Part shown: piece after piece, positions 7,959 through 19,703 of the stretch
How the letters are laid out: each line of letters begins with the position of its first letter
Numbering within the stretch: the stretch's first letter is position 1
From: Planctomycetota bacterium
GTDB taxonomy: Bacteria; Planctomycetota; PUPC01; DSUN01
Assembly: GCA_035384565.1 (NCBI GenBank)
Contig: DAOOIT010000025.1
Coordinates: 1 to 64,000, forward strand
DNA length: 64,000 nt
Direction: 5' to 3'
The notes under the pieces: model-generated
Told to the model about the DNA's origin: nothing
The model's input: the letters and a program-made list of their open reading frames with translations, nothing else
The model's database searches: none
Program-made: the position numbers and the translations under genes

Positions 7959-8990
7959 TCACTCTCCATACACTTCGGCGGGGCCGAGGATGTGGGGGTA
8001 GTGGGGGCGGAGGAAGCGGCGGGTGGTGGTGCACAGATCGCACTTGGTCACGGCGTGGTCGGGCGGCGCGAAGCCGTGCTCGCGGCGGGCGAAGTCGGCG
8101 AGGCCGATTGGCCCGGCGTCGCACAGCAGCCTGGCGATGAAGTTGGCGTTCTCCGGCCCGCGCTCGAGCAGCTCGAACGGGCGGGTCTCGCGCGCATTGC
8201 CCAGGACCACCCCGCAGTTGGTCTGGATGTTGTCGTAGGGGTCAATGTGCAGTTCCCAGATGGTCTCGCGGGCGAACTCGGCGAGGCAGCCGGGGTCGGC
8301 GTGAGGCACGCGCCAGGCGCGGCCGGGCGGGAGCTGGCCGAGCGGCACGGGGTCGAGGAAAGGGCGGAGGCTGCGATGGGCCGTGCCCACGAGCACGGGC
8401 GGGTGCGCGCGCACGTGGTTCCGCAGCCGGCTCTCGTCGCGCGCGATGGCGGCGAAGTCCGTCACCCTATCGTCGGGCGCCTCGGTCGTCCACACGTTCT
8501 GCGGCCCGAACACTTCGCGGGCGATGCGGCGGGCGCGCAGGAATCGCTCGGGCGGCACGAAGGCCTGGTGATAGGGGTCGGCGCTCAGGAGCACGCCCGC
8601 CACGCCATTGGCCTGGAGCGCTGCGTAGCGCTCGCGGACCAGTGCATCGTCGGTGGCGAACGAGGCGTTGGATTCGATGAAGTGGGGCTGCACGCCCTCG
8701 GCAAAGGCGGCTTCGAGCGCGGCGAGCAGGTCGTCCCAGAACAGCATCGCCTCGCCGCCGGCGATGTGGATCACGCGGCCCAGCTCGTGGAGCTGGCGCA
8801 GATGATAGACCGCTTGCTCCGTGGTCATGTGCACGGGGGGCCGTTCGCCGGCGCAGGCGAAGCAGCAGTGGCGGCAGGCGATGGTGCAACGATAGGTGTA
8901 GAGCAGCGCGGCCACGCCGAGCTGGCTGCCGGCGGCGGCCACGCCGACTTCCGCGATGAGGCGATCCACCGCCTCGCGAGCATTCGGCAT
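7959..8990 (-). CDS. Radical SAM protein
   Basis: A 343-aa protein whose N-terminal part holds the radical SAM cluster motif CTIACRHC (CxxxCxxC, about residues 35-42) and the GGE-type segment HIAGGEAML. The middle forms the expected partial TIM barrel. C-terminal cysteines (NCG, then CDLC) suggest an auxiliary iron-sulfur site of SPASM type, which is an inference from spacing. Substrate is unknown. It is the last gene of a minus-strand operon, 16 nt after the glycoside hydrolase and behind a small exported acidic protein. SPASM-type enzymes often modify peptides, so that protein is a conceivable partner, but nothing in the sequence proves it. Confidence 0.8.
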   Translation of the reverse strand: MPNAREAVDRLIAEVGVAAAGSQLGVAALLYTYRCTIACRHCCFACAGERPPVHMTTEQAVYHLRQLHELGRVIHIAGGEAMLFWDDLLAALEAAFAEGVQPHFIESNASFATDDALVRERYAALQANGVAGVLLSADPYHQAFVPPERFLRARRIAREVFGPQNVWTTEAPDDRVTDFAAIARDESRLRNHVRAHPPVLVGTAHRSLRPFLDPVPLGQLPPGRAWRVPHADPGCLAEFARETIWELHIDPYDNIQTNCGVVLGNARETRPFELLERGPENANFIARLLCDAGPIGLADFARREHGFAPPDHAVTKCDLCTTTRRFLRPHYPHILGPAEVYGE

Positions 8991-9006
8991 TTCGTGTCCC
9001 TGGGCG

Positions 9007-10395
9007 CTATCGCCGCCGGTCGAAGTACTCGGTGAGCGGGTAGGCGGCGCGGTTCAGCTCGCGCATGGCGTCCATCAGCGGCACGTGCGGCTCGTAGGCC
9101 GCCGTGACGAGGCCCTTGTTCGAGTCGCGGTTCGACGGGTCGGTCGTCGTGTCCTCGGGGTCGTTATCCATGTACTTGAACCAATGCCAGCCCACGCAGG
9201 CCCGCGATTCGAGGAGCGCGAGGGTGAAGTTCTGGTAGAACCAGCCGCGGTCCTGCTGGGTGGGCACGGTCCAGCCGGCGCCGGTGAGGTTGGGCATGCC
9301 GCTGTCGGCGCCCTTGGCGTACCATTCGGTGATGAGGGCAGGCTTGCCGGCCCAGGCGGCCCAGCGGCGGAGCAGGTCGAGGGGCGGGGTCCACACGCCG
9401 TAGACGTTGACCGCGACGGCGTCCAGGTGTCGCCCTGCGGCGGCGAAGACGGGCTGGCAGCCCTTCTCGGAGCCGTAGAAGCGCGAGCCGAGGTAGAGGT
9501 GGTTGGGGTCGTGCTTGCGGATGGCCCGGGCGACGACGGAGAAGTAGCGGTCGGCCAGGTGGCCGAGCCACTCGTCGCGGTCCTTCGCCGTGAGCTTTGC
9601 GCGGTCGAGCCCCCGCTCGGCGAGCCAGGCCTCGGCGGCGCGGCGGCCGGGGTCGTCGGGCTTGAGCGCGAGGTAGCGGTCCAGGCTGTCCTTGGGGAAA
9701 GGCATCTCGTTGTCAGAGAAGTGGCCGAGGAGCCAGGGGTCGTCCCTGGTGGCGGCGAGTTGCTTCGCATGCTCGTCGGCGAAGGACTCGAATTCGGGGT
9801 CGAAGGCGAAGATGCAATTGTTCGGGTAGCCGGTGTGGCCGGGGAGCTGGTAGGTGCCGCCGCGCTTCTTGCCGTAGCTGCTCATGAAGTTCCAGTTGGG
9901 CGTGTAGGCCAGGGGCTGGGCAGCGCCGCGGAGCAGCGCGTCGTCGGACCACGAGCCCGTGCCGTTGAAGCCCAGGTCGTGCAGCAGCGCGACCGTGGCG
10001 TCGCGCCACTTCTCGGCCGAGCCGAACTTCTCGGGCAGCGTGCGGAGGTTCTTGGGCGACTTGCCCGGCCGCACGGCGTTGACGGCGATGTGGAGGTAGC
10101 GGTAGCCCTCGGGGTCAATGAGCCACCAGCGCTCGCCGAGTTTCTCGACGCGGAAGAAGCCGGTGGCCTGGTGGCGTTCGCCGAGCCAGCCGCCGAACCT
10201 GCCCAGCGGTATGGGCTCCGCCGGCGCGAAGCCGGCCAGGTGGCGCAGGGTGCGGGTGTCGTACTCGGCGGCCTGGCCCTGGCCGCGCCAGGCCCGGATG
10301 CGAAGTGGAGCGGCCGACGGCGCCACTTCCGCGCCGCCGGCCGCTGCGCTCAGCAGCAGAATGACCGGACCCACCAGGAGGCAGGGCGGCTTCAT
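9007..10395 (-). CDS. Exported clan GH-A glycoside hydrolase, agarase-like
   Basis: A 462-aa protein with a signal peptide (residues of about 1-22). The segment GFFRVEKLGERWWLIDPEG is typical of agarase-type (GH50/GH86-like) enzymes. Two glutamates match clan GH-A geometry: the acid/base in HFSDNEMPF and the nucleophile in ITEWYAK. Assignment to an exact CAZy family cannot be made by eye. It should act in the periplasm or outside the cell on a polysaccharide or oligosaccharide. The gene is the middle member of a three-gene minus-strand operon, 30 nt after the acidic PepSY-like gene and 16 nt before the radical SAM gene. Confidence 0.7.
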   Translation of the reverse strand: MKPPCLLVGPVILLLSAAAGGAEVAPSAAPLRIRAWRGQGQAAEYDTRTLRHLAGFAPAEPIPLGRFGGWLGERHQATGFFRVEKLGERWWLIDPEGYRYLHIAVNAVRPGKSPKNLRTLPEKFGSAEKWRDATVALLHDLGFNGTGSWSDDALLRGAAQPLAYTPNWNFMSSYGKKRGGTYQLPGHTGYPNNCIFAFDPEFESFADEHAKQLAATRDDPWLLGHFSDNEMPFPKDSLDRYLALKPDDPGRRAAEAWLAERGLDRAKLTAKDRDEWLGHLADRYFSVVARAIRKHDPNHLYLGSRFYGSEKGCQPVFAAAGRHLDAVAVNVYGVWTPPLDLLRRWAAWAGKPALITEWYAKGADSGMPNLTGAGWTVPTQQDRGWFYQNFTLALLESRACVGWHWFKYMDNDPEDTTTDPSNRDSNKGLVTAAYEPHVPLMDAMRELNRAAYPLTEYFDRRR

Positions 10396-10425
10396 CCACC
10401 CGCCTCCTGAGGCCGCCTGCGCGGC

Positions 10426-10764
10426 CTACTTGTCGTCCTTGTCGTCGTCCTCATCGTCATCGTCATCCTCGACGGTGATGTTCTTGATCTGGCCCTTCTC
10501 GTCCAGGGTGAATTCGACCTCAACCGCCTTGCCCTCCTTAGGCTTCACGGTGACTTCGATCTCGACCACGGTCTTGCCGCCCTTGGTTTCGGTCTCTCGC
10601 TCGGCCTCGACAATCTGGCCGTCGGGGAACATGGCGTTGAGGATGGTAACAATGACCTTGGGAAGGTCCTTGACGGGGATCTGCTCCTCCTTGCCCTCGC
10701 CGAATGCCACGCCTGGCGCCAGCAGGGCCAGCGCTGCCAGCCCCATCCACCGCGTCTTGCGCAT
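10426..10764 (-). CDS. Small exported PepSY-like protein with acidic tail
   Basis: A 112-aa protein from an ATG with AGGAGG nine bases upstream. Residues 1-22 are a signal peptide (ending VAFG). The central part (LPKVIVTILNAMFPDGQIVEAE, EIEVTVK) follows the PepSY-like pattern of an alpha helix followed by beta strands. The C-terminus is extremely acidic (EDDDDDEDDDKDDK) and could bind metal ions. A TAGAAT at 10835-10840 on this strand is the likely -10 box, with a poor -35. It heads the operon with the glycoside hydrolase and radical SAM genes. Role unknown. Confidence 0.65.
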   Translation of the reverse strand: MRKTRWMGLAALALLAPGVAFGEGKEEQIPVKDLPKVIVTILNAMFPDGQIVEAERETETKGGKTVVEIEVTVKPKEGKAVEVEFTLDEKGQIKNITVEDDDDDEDDDKDDK

Positions 10765-10894
10765 CGTCGTGCCTCCTGATTGGTCCGACCCCCGCGGCGA
10801 GAGGCGCCCCGTTGGCCCTCTTGCGTCGGCTTCGATTCTACCACAGCCCCTTCGGCAATGAAAGAGGCGCCTGACCGAGGCCCTGCCGGCGGCG

Positions 10895-10923
10895 TTGACA
10901 GTGCGGGTGGGGGCTGCTATAAT
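10895..10923 (+). promoter_or_regulatory. Sigma70-type promoter for the zinc-ribbon/HIT/dGTPase operon
   Basis: TTGACA at 10895-10900, a 17-bp spacer and a consensus TATAAT at 10918-10923. The first start codon is at 10980. This is the closest match to consensus in the window. Confidence 0.8.
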
Positions 10924-10979
10924 CCCGGCGTGTCGCGTTACGCAACACGGCGAGGGGGTATTGCGCCCAGGTGAGACCC

Positions 10980-11222
10980 ATGCCGATCTACGAGTTCCAT
11001 TGCGACCGGTGCGATGCGGAGTTCGAGCAGCTCTTCCGCTCGATGGAGTCGGCGCCGCGGGCCACGTGCCCGAGCTGCGGGGGCTCGAGGACGCATCGCA
11101 AGCTGTCGCTCTTCGGGATGTCCACCGGCGGCCGCCGCGAGTCGGCCCCCGAGGCCCGCCCGAGCGGGCGCTCGGGCTGCTCGTCGTGCGTCCGCAGCTC
11201 TTGCGCGGGGTGCCGCCGATGA
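10980..11222 (+). CDS. FmdB-type zinc ribbon protein
   Basis: An 80-aa protein beginning MPIYEFHCDRCDAEFE, the typical start of the FmdB/CxxC_CxxC_SSSS putative regulatory family. Two CxxC pairs (CDRC, CPSC) form a predicted zinc ribbon. The Cys/Ser/Arg-rich tail includes CSSC and CAGC. Its stop overlaps the start of the HIT gene (ATGA), so the two are translationally coupled. A GTG nine bases upstream is a possible alternative start. Confidence 0.8.
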   Translation: MPIYEFHCDRCDAEFEQLFRSMESAPRATCPSCGGSRTHRKLSLFGMSTGGRRESAPEARPSGRSGCSSCVRSSCAGCRR

Positions 11223-11746
11223 GCCACGCCAGCGGCCAGCCGTCGCGTCCGCCCTTCGACCTCATCTGGGCGCCGTGGCGGATGGACTATATTCTGGGGC
11301 CGCGGACCGATGGCTGCTTCCTGTGCGCGGCGGCGGCCTCGGGCGAGGACGAACGCGACCTGGTGCTCGAGCGCCGCGCGCGCTGCTTTTCGATCTTCAA
11401 CCGCTACCCCTACAACAACGGGCACCTGCTGGTGGCGCCCACGGCCCACAAGGGCGACCTGGCGGCGCTGAGCGACGAGGAGCTGGTGGACGTGGTGCGC
11501 CTGACGCGCGACACGCAGCAGCTCCTGGCCCGCGCGATGGCGCCGCACGGCTTCAACATCGGGGTCAACCTCGGCGCCTGCGCGGGGGCCGGCCTGCCCG
11601 GCCACCTGCACGTGCACGTCGTGCCGCGCTGGAACGGCGACACAAACTTCATGCCCGTGCTCGGGGGCACCAAGGTGATCGTGCAGTCGCTCGAGGCCCT
11701 CTATCGGGTGCTGCGCGAGCAGTTGGCCGCGCAGGCAGGAGGCTAG
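11219..11746 (+). CDS. HIT family hydrolase or nucleotidyl transferase
   Basis: A 175-aa protein with the histidine triad HLHVHVVPRW near residue 140 and the upstream NRYPYNNGHLLVAP segment. An N-terminal CFLC suggests the zinc-binding AP4A phosphorylase-like branch. Such proteins cleave or transfer nucleotide phosphoramidates or dinucleoside polyphosphates in the cytoplasm. It overlaps the zinc ribbon gene by 4 nt and precedes the dGTPase-like gene by 3 nt, so nucleotide-handling enzymes share one transcript. Confidence 0.85.
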   Translation: MSHASGQPSRPPFDLIWAPWRMDYILGPRTDGCFLCAAAASGEDERDLVLERRARCFSIFNRYPYNNGHLLVAPTAHKGDLAALSDEELVDVVRLTRDTQQLLARAMAPHGFNIGVNLGACAGAGLPGHLHVHVVPRWNGDTNFMPVLGGTKVIVQSLEALYRVLREQLAAQAGG

Positions 11747-11749
11747 GCC

Positions 11750-12952
11750 GTGAGCCCGCCGGGCAGCCTCAACCCGACGCCGGCCGCCGCTCCCGAGGGC
11801 CTGGTGAGCCGCGAGGCGATCGAGGCGCGCGAGGAGGCCCTGCTGGCGCCCTACGCGGCCCGCAGCCGCCAGAGCCGCGGCCGCCGCCATCCTGAGCCCG
11901 AGCACCCGCTGCGCACCGTCTACCAGCGCGACCGCGACCGCATCATCCACTCCACCGCCTTCCGCCGCCTGGAGTACAAGACCCAGGTCTTCGTGAACCA
12001 CGAGGGCGACTACTACCGCACCCGCCTCACCCACACGCTGGAGGTGGCGCAGATCGCGCGCACGATCGCGCGCATCCTGGGCCTCAACGAGGACCTGGCC
12101 GAGGCCATCGCGCTGGCCCACGACCTGGGCCACACCCCCTTCGGCCACTCGGGCGAGGAGGAGCTGCGCGAGCAGATGCGCGCCCACGGCGGCTTCGAGC
12201 ACAACCGCCACGGCCTGCGCGTGGTAGACACCCTCGAGCGCCGCTACCCCGCCTTCCCCGGCCTCAACCTCTCGTGGGAGGTGCGCGAGGCCATGGCCAA
12301 GCACACCACGCGCCACGACCGCCCCGGCGTGGCCGAGTTCGACGACGGGCTCCAGCCCGTGCTCGAGGCCCAGGCGGTGGAGGTGGCCGACGAGATCGCC
12401 TACAACAACCACGACATAGACGACGGCCTCACCGCCCACCTCCTCCGCCGCAGCGAGCTGGCCGAGGTGGAAGCCTGGGCGCTGGCCGCCGAAGAGGTCG
12501 AGCGCCGCCTGCCCGGCCTGCCCGAGCGTATCCGCGACCGCCAGACCATCATCCGCCTCATCAACACCCAGGTCACCGACCTCGTGGAGACCACCCTCGC
12601 GCGCATCGCGGGCCTGGGCATCGCCAGCGCCGACGACGTGCGGCGCGCCGGCGGGCGCCTCTTCGCCTTCAGCCCCGCCGTCGAGCGCCGCAAGGCCGCC
12701 CTCGAGGCCTTCCTCAACGAGCGGCTCTACCGCCACTACCGCGTGGTGCGCATGACCACCAAGGCCAAGCGCTTCGTGCGCGAGCTCTTCCAGGCCTTCC
12801 TGGCCGACGAGCGCCAGCTCCCCGACGAGTTCCGCGCCACCGCCGAGGCCGAGGGCCTGCACCGCGCCATCTGCGACTACATCGCCGGCATGACCGACCG
12901 CTACGCGCAGGACGAATACAAGAAGCTCTTCCACCCCTACGAGCGGGTGTGA
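11750..12952 (+). CDS. dgt: dGTPase-like HD-domain dNTP triphosphohydrolase (first copy)
   Basis: A 400-aa protein from a GTG start. It carries RDRDRIIHSTAFRRLEYKTQV, the HD-fold histidine in THTLEVAQ and the HD pair in AHDLGHTPFGH, the hallmarks of the dGTPase family that converts dGTP (or other dNTPs) to the nucleoside plus triphosphate. The length and N-terminal arrangement match the widespread type-2 bacterial dGTPase-like proteins. It lies in a housekeeping operon after the HIT gene, unlike the second, divergent copy at 60373-61557. An inverted repeat element separates it from the FHA regulator. Confidence 0.88.
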   Translation: MSPPGSLNPTPAAAPEGLVSREAIEAREEALLAPYAARSRQSRGRRHPEPEHPLRTVYQRDRDRIIHSTAFRRLEYKTQVFVNHEGDYYRTRLTHTLEVAQIARTIARILGLNEDLAEAIALAHDLGHTPFGHSGEEELREQMRAHGGFEHNRHGLRVVDTLERRYPAFPGLNLSWEVREAMAKHTTRHDRPGVAEFDDGLQPVLEAQAVEVADEIAYNNHDIDDGLTAHLLRRSELAEVEAWALAAEEVERRLPGLPERIRDRQTIIRLINTQVTDLVETTLARIAGLGIASADDVRRAGGRLFAFSPAVERRKAALEAFLNERLYRHYRVVRMTTKAKRFVRELFQAFLADERQLPDEFRATAEAEGLHRAICDYIAGMTDRYAQDEYKKLFHPYERV

Positions 12953-12963
12953 GAGCAAGCGGG

Positions 12964-13062
12964 GATGAACGGAGACTTGGATGAATGGATGGATGACAGA
13001 ACGAATGGGGATGCCCTGCTCTGCTCTGCCATCCATCCACCCATCCACTCATCCAGGCATCC
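12964..13062. repeat. GGATGAAT / CATCCATC inverted tandem-repeat element, copy 2
   Basis: The left arm (about 12964-12998) has ATGAATGGATGGATG units and the right arm (about 13029-13062) has CATCCATCCACCCATCC units. The centre contains CTCTGCC, as in the copy at 1319-1404. It fills the gap between the dGTPase-like gene and the FHA regulator. Confidence 0.75.
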
Positions 13063-13078
13063 GCTCTGAGGTCCGAGC

Positions 13079-14965
<1,887 letters not shown>

Positions 14966-14981
14966 GCGCAACGGCACGGAC

Positions 14982-16343
<1,362 letters not shown>

Positions 16344-16346
16344 CCG

Positions 16347-17357
16347 ATGGCCTTCTGGGCTCTCCGCGCGTTCTTCCTGCTCGTGTGCGCCGGGGCGGGT
16401 TGGCAGGCGGCCCGCCTGGCCGAGTTCGACACCTACTGGGGCATCCTGCTCGGCGTCACCATGTTCATCATCATCCTGGTGCTCGAGGCCCTCTTCACCG
16501 GCAAGGAGGCGCTGGCCGACCTGCTGGCCGTGGTGTTCGGCATCACCGTGGGCATCCTGCTCGCCATCCTGGCTATTAATATCACCACGCTCATGCTGCC
16601 GCCCCAGGTGGCCGACGACCCGCAGGCCGCGCAGAAGACCGCCGCCATCCGCATCATCCTCACCGCCATGCTCTGCTACCTGTGCACCATGATCATCTTC
16701 CGCACCCGCGACCGCTTCCGCTTCGTCATCCCCTACGTCGAGTTCAAGATGCAGCGCAAGGGCCCGCGCGCCCTGCTGCTCGACACGAGCACCCTCATTG
16801 ACGGGCGGGTGATCGAGCTCTCGCGCACCGGCGTTTTCGAGAGCCCGCTCTACATTCCCGGCTTCGTGCTCGAGGAGCTCCAGAAGGTGGCCGACTCGGG
16901 CGACCGCCTCAAGCGCGCGCGCGGCCAGCGGGGCCTCAACCTCGTGAACCAGCTCCAACGCGCCCGCGAGGCCGACATCTCGATCTACGAGACGCCCGAC
17001 GGCTCGGACGAGCCGGTGGACAGCCGCCTCATCCAGCTCGCGCGCGAGCTGGACGCGCAGATCTGCACCACCGACGCCAACCTGAGCCGCGTGGCCCGGG
17101 CCCAGGGCGTCAAGGTGCTCAACCTCCACGAGCTGGCCACGGCGTTGCGCCCCTCGGTCACGCGCGGCGAGGTGCTCTCGGTGCCGCTCGTGCGCCGCGG
17201 CGAGGAGCCGAAACAGGCCGTCGGCTTCCTCGACGACGGCACCATGATCGTCGTGGAGGACGCGGCGGACCGGATCGGCCGCGAGGTGACCATCGAGGTC
17301 GTGCGCTACCTCCAGCGCAGCTCGGGCCGTATCATCTTCGGAAGGCTCGTGTCGTGA
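16347..17357 (+). CDS. YacL-type membrane PIN-TRAM protein
   Basis: A 336-aa protein. The first 110 or so residues form several transmembrane helices. A PIN nuclease-like domain starts near residue 140 (LLLDTSTLIDGR) with later acids (ELDAQICTTDANLSRVA). The C-terminus (about 275-336) matches a TRAM RNA-binding domain (GFLDDGTMIVVEDA). This is the architecture of Bacillus YacL, whose gene also lies next to ispD. Its in vivo substrate is not settled. It overlaps ispD by 4 nt (GTGA). Confidence 0.88.
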   Translation: MAFWALRAFFLLVCAGAGWQAARLAEFDTYWGILLGVTMFIIILVLEALFTGKEALADLLAVVFGITVGILLAILAINITTLMLPPQVADDPQAAQKTAAIRIILTAMLCYLCTMIIFRTRDRFRFVIPYVEFKMQRKGPRALLLDTSTLIDGRVIELSRTGVFESPLYIPGFVLEELQKVADSGDRLKRARGQRGLNLVNQLQRAREADISIYETPDGSDEPVDSRLIQLARELDAQICTTDANLSRVARAQGVKVLNLHELATALRPSVTRGEVLSVPLVRRGEEPKQAVGFLDDGTMIVVEDAADRIGREVTIEVVRYLQRSSGRIIFGRLVS

Positions 17358-18028
17358 CCCGCTTCGCCCTGCTTCTTCCCGCGGCAGGTCTCGGCGCGCG
17401 GATGGGCGGCCGCAAGACGCTGCTCGCCCTGGCCGGCCGGCCGATCCTGCGCCACACGCTCGAGCGCTTCGCGCCCTTCCGCGGGCAGATCTGCCAGACG
17501 ATCGTCGTGGCCCATCCCGCCGACCTCTCGGCCATCGAGCGGGAGTGCCCCGGCGCCTGCGTGGTGGCCGGCGGCGCCCGGCGGCAGGATTCGGTGGCCG
17601 CGGGCCTCGCCCGCGTGGCGCCCGAGGCCGACCTGGTGGCGATCCACGACGCTGTACGCCCCTTCGTCGCCTCTGCCGCCATTGCCGCCGCCCTCGAGGC
17701 CGCCGAGAGGGTCGGAGCGGCCATCGTCGCCACACCCATGAAGCCCACCGTCAAACGCGTGGCGGAGGGCCTCATCGCCGCGACGGTGGACCGCCACGGC
17801 TTGTGGTGCGCGCAGACGCCGCAGGTCTTCCGCCGCCCGCTTCTCCTCGAGGCGTGCGCCGCCGCGCAGCGCGAGGGCGCCGAGGTCACCGACGACGCGC
17901 AGCTCGTCGAGCGTCTCGGCCATCCCGTGGCCGTCGTGCCCGGCTCCGACCTCAACCTGAAGATCACCACGCCCGAGGACCTCGCGCTGGCCGAGGCGAT
18001 TCTCGCGCGCGGGCTGTTACCCGGGTAG
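17354..18028 (+). CDS. ispD: 2-C-methyl-D-erythritol 4-phosphate cytidylyltransferase
   Basis: A 224-aa enzyme of the non-mevalonate isoprenoid pathway that joins CTP and methylerythritol 4-phosphate. The nucleotide-binding start LLPAAGLGARMGGRKTLL and the segments GGARRQDSV, IHDAVRPFV and TPQVF are all family signatures. Translation starts at a GTG overlapping the stop of the PIN-TRAM gene. No ispF gene follows. Its last codons overlap the end of the convergent tatD by 12 nt. Confidence 0.93.
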   Translation: MTRFALLLPAAGLGARMGGRKTLLALAGRPILRHTLERFAPFRGQICQTIVVAHPADLSAIERECPGACVVAGGARRQDSVAAGLARVAPEADLVAIHDAVRPFVASAAIAAALEAAERVGAAIVATPMKPTVKRVAEGLIAATVDRHGLWCAQTPQVFRRPLLLEACAAAQREGAEVTDDAQLVERLGHPVAVVPGSDLNLKITTPEDLALAEAILARGLLPG

Positions 18029-18799
18029 GGCGAAGAGGGCGCGGGCGTTGGCCGTCGTGGCCGCCGCCACTGCGTCCAGCGGCCTCCCGAGCACCGCTGC
18101 GAGGCGCTCCGCCACGAGACGCACGTGGGCCGGCTCGTTGCGGCCCCGCAGCGGGCGGGGCGTGAGGTAGGGCGAGTCGGTCTCCACGACCAGCCGGTCG
18201 AGCGGCAGCCCGGCCACGACCTGCCGGAGGGCCTCCTCGCGGGGAAACGTGAGGCTGCCGCCGAGGCCCAGGTGCAGCCCCAGGTCGAGGGCCCGCCGGG
18301 CCGTCGCCGCGTCGCCCAGAAAGCAGTGCATCACGCCTCGGGCCGGCGCGCCCAGCTCGGCCGACACGATGTCGAGGCAGTTGGCATAGGCGTCGCGGCA
18401 GTGGATGACCACGGGCAGGGCCAGCTCCTTCGCCAGCGCGAGATGGCGGGCGAACACGCGGCGCTGCACGTCGCGCGGGCTCAGGTCGCGGAAGTAGTCG
18501 AGCCCGCACTCGCCGACGGCCACGACGCGGGGGCTGGCGGCCAGGCGCCGCCACTCGGCCCATGTGGCCTCGGTGTAGGCCGCCGCGTCGTGCGGGTGGC
18601 CGCCCACTGTGGCGAAGACCCTCGGGTGCCGCCCCGCCAGCTCGATGGCGAGGCGGCTCGTCGCCTCATCGGCGCCCACGTCCACCACGGCTGCCACTCC
18701 CGCCTCGCAGGCGCGGGCCAGCACCGCCTCGGCCTCGCCGCGCGTCTGCCACGCGTCGAGGTGGGCGTGGGAGTCAATCAGCATGGGTGTGTCGGTCAT
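18017..18799 (-). CDS. tatD: TatD family metal-dependent hydrolase/DNase
   Basis: A 260-aa TIM-barrel protein. Metal ligands are visible in DSHAHLD (residues 9-15), GECGLDY, HCRD, MHCF and ETDSPYL, in the standard order for TatD nucleases (3'-5' exonuclease or quality-control DNase). I chose the ATG at 18799, which puts the first metal motif at the usual distance. The 3' end overlaps ispD in a tail-to-tail arrangement. Confidence 0.9.
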   Translation of the reverse strand: MTDTPMLIDSHAHLDAWQTRGEAEAVLARACEAGVAAVVDVGADEATSRLAIELAGRHPRVFATVGGHPHDAAAYTEATWAEWRRLAASPRVVAVGECGLDYFRDLSPRDVQRRVFARHLALAKELALPVVIHCRDAYANCLDIVSAELGAPARGVMHCFLGDAATARRALDLGLHLGLGGSLTFPREEALRQVVAGLPLDRLVVETDSPYLTPRPLRGRNEPAHVRLVAERLAAVLGRPLDAVAAATTANARALFALPG

Positions 18800-18865
18800 T
18801 GGCTTCCCTCTCACGCTTCTCCCGTATCACGTTTGCCCGCCGCCGTCAACCGCGGGGGCCGCCGG

Positions 18866-18896
18866 ACCTCCCGCGGGCTCCAAACCCGCGGGAGGT
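18866..18896. repeat. Palindrome ACCTCCCGCGGG, copy 1
   Basis: ACCTCCCGCGGG at 18866-18877 pairs with CCCGCGGGAGGT at 18885-18896. Near-identical palindromes occur at 25912-25940 and 26291-26322. This one lies in the divergent gap between tatD and coaX. Confidence 0.8.
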
Positions 18897-18914
18897 TGAC
18901 GGCGCCATCCGCGC

Positions 18915-18943
18915 GTGACAGGGCGCGGGCAAGGCGCTAGAAT
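18915..18943 (+). promoter_or_regulatory. Promoter of coaX
   Basis: GTGACA at 18915-18920, a 17-bp spacer and TAGAAT at 18938-18943. Transcription would start near 18950, which excludes an ATG overlapping the -10 box and supports the GTG start at 18978. Confidence 0.6.
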
Positions 18944-18977
18944 GAGGGCGAACTCCGTGCCTCTCAGGAGATGGCCC

Positions 18978-19703
18978 GTGCTGCTCGTGGCCAGCGTGGG
19001 AAACACCAACCTCCGCCTCGGCGTGTTCGAGGCCGGCGACGAGCCGGGCCTCGTGCGCGTGGCGCCGGCGGACCGCCCGGACCGCCTCGGCCCGCTCGAC
19101 GGCCCCGCGGAGGCGCTGGTGATCGGCTCGGTGAACCCCGCGGCGGCGGCCCGGCTGCGCGAGTGGGCGCGCGAGCGCCTCGGCTGCCCTGTCCTCGAGC
19201 TCCGAGCCGAGCTGCCCGTGCCGATGCGCTTCGCGTGCGCGGACCCGAGCCACATCGGGGCCGACCGCGTGGCGAATGCCCTCGCGCTGCACCGCCGCAC
19301 GGGCCGCGGCGGCATCGCGGTGGACTTCGGCACGGCGCTGAACCTGGCCGTGGTGTCGCCCGACGGGGAGTTCGTGGGCGGCGCGATTGCGCCCGGCCTC
19401 GCCATGTCGGCCCGCGCGCTCCACGGCGACACGGCGCTCCTGCCGCTGGTGGACCCTTCCGCCGCCGCGCCGTCGCTGAGCTGCCGCACCGAGGACGCCA
19501 TCGCCGCCGGCCTGCTCTGGGGCCTGGCGGGAATGGCGGACCGCCTGATCGAGCGCCTGGGCGAGCGGTGGCCCGACTGCCCGGTGCTCGCCACGGGCGG
19601 CGATGCGCCGGCCCTGGTGCCCCTTTGCCGCCGCGTGCACGCCCTTGCGCCGCACCTGACCCTCGAGGGTCTGCGCCACGCCTACCTTCAGCGACCCCGA
19701 TGA
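18978..19703 (+). CDS. coaX: Type III pantothenate kinase
   Basis: A 241-aa protein catalysing the first step of coenzyme A synthesis. The GTG start follows AGGAG and lies downstream of the predicted transcription start. Family motifs are VGNTNLRLGVF, GADRVANALA and VDFGTALN with GGAIAPGL. One oddity: the phosphate-binding motif usually reads DxGNT, but here it is SVGNT, so the normally conserved aspartate is replaced by serine. Activity should therefore not be assumed. The gene overlaps the next one, an MnmE-like GTPase, by 4 nt (ATGA). Confidence 0.82.
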   Translation: MLLVASVGNTNLRLGVFEAGDEPGLVRVAPADRPDRLGPLDGPAEALVIGSVNPAAAARLREWARERLGCPVLELRAELPVPMRFACADPSHIGADRVANALALHRRTGRGGIAVDFGTALNLAVVSPDGEFVGGAIAPGLAMSARALHGDTALLPLVDPSAAAPSLSCRTEDAIAAGLLWGLAGMADRLIERLGERWPDCPVLATGGDAPALVPLCRRVHALAPHLTLEGLRHAYLQRPR

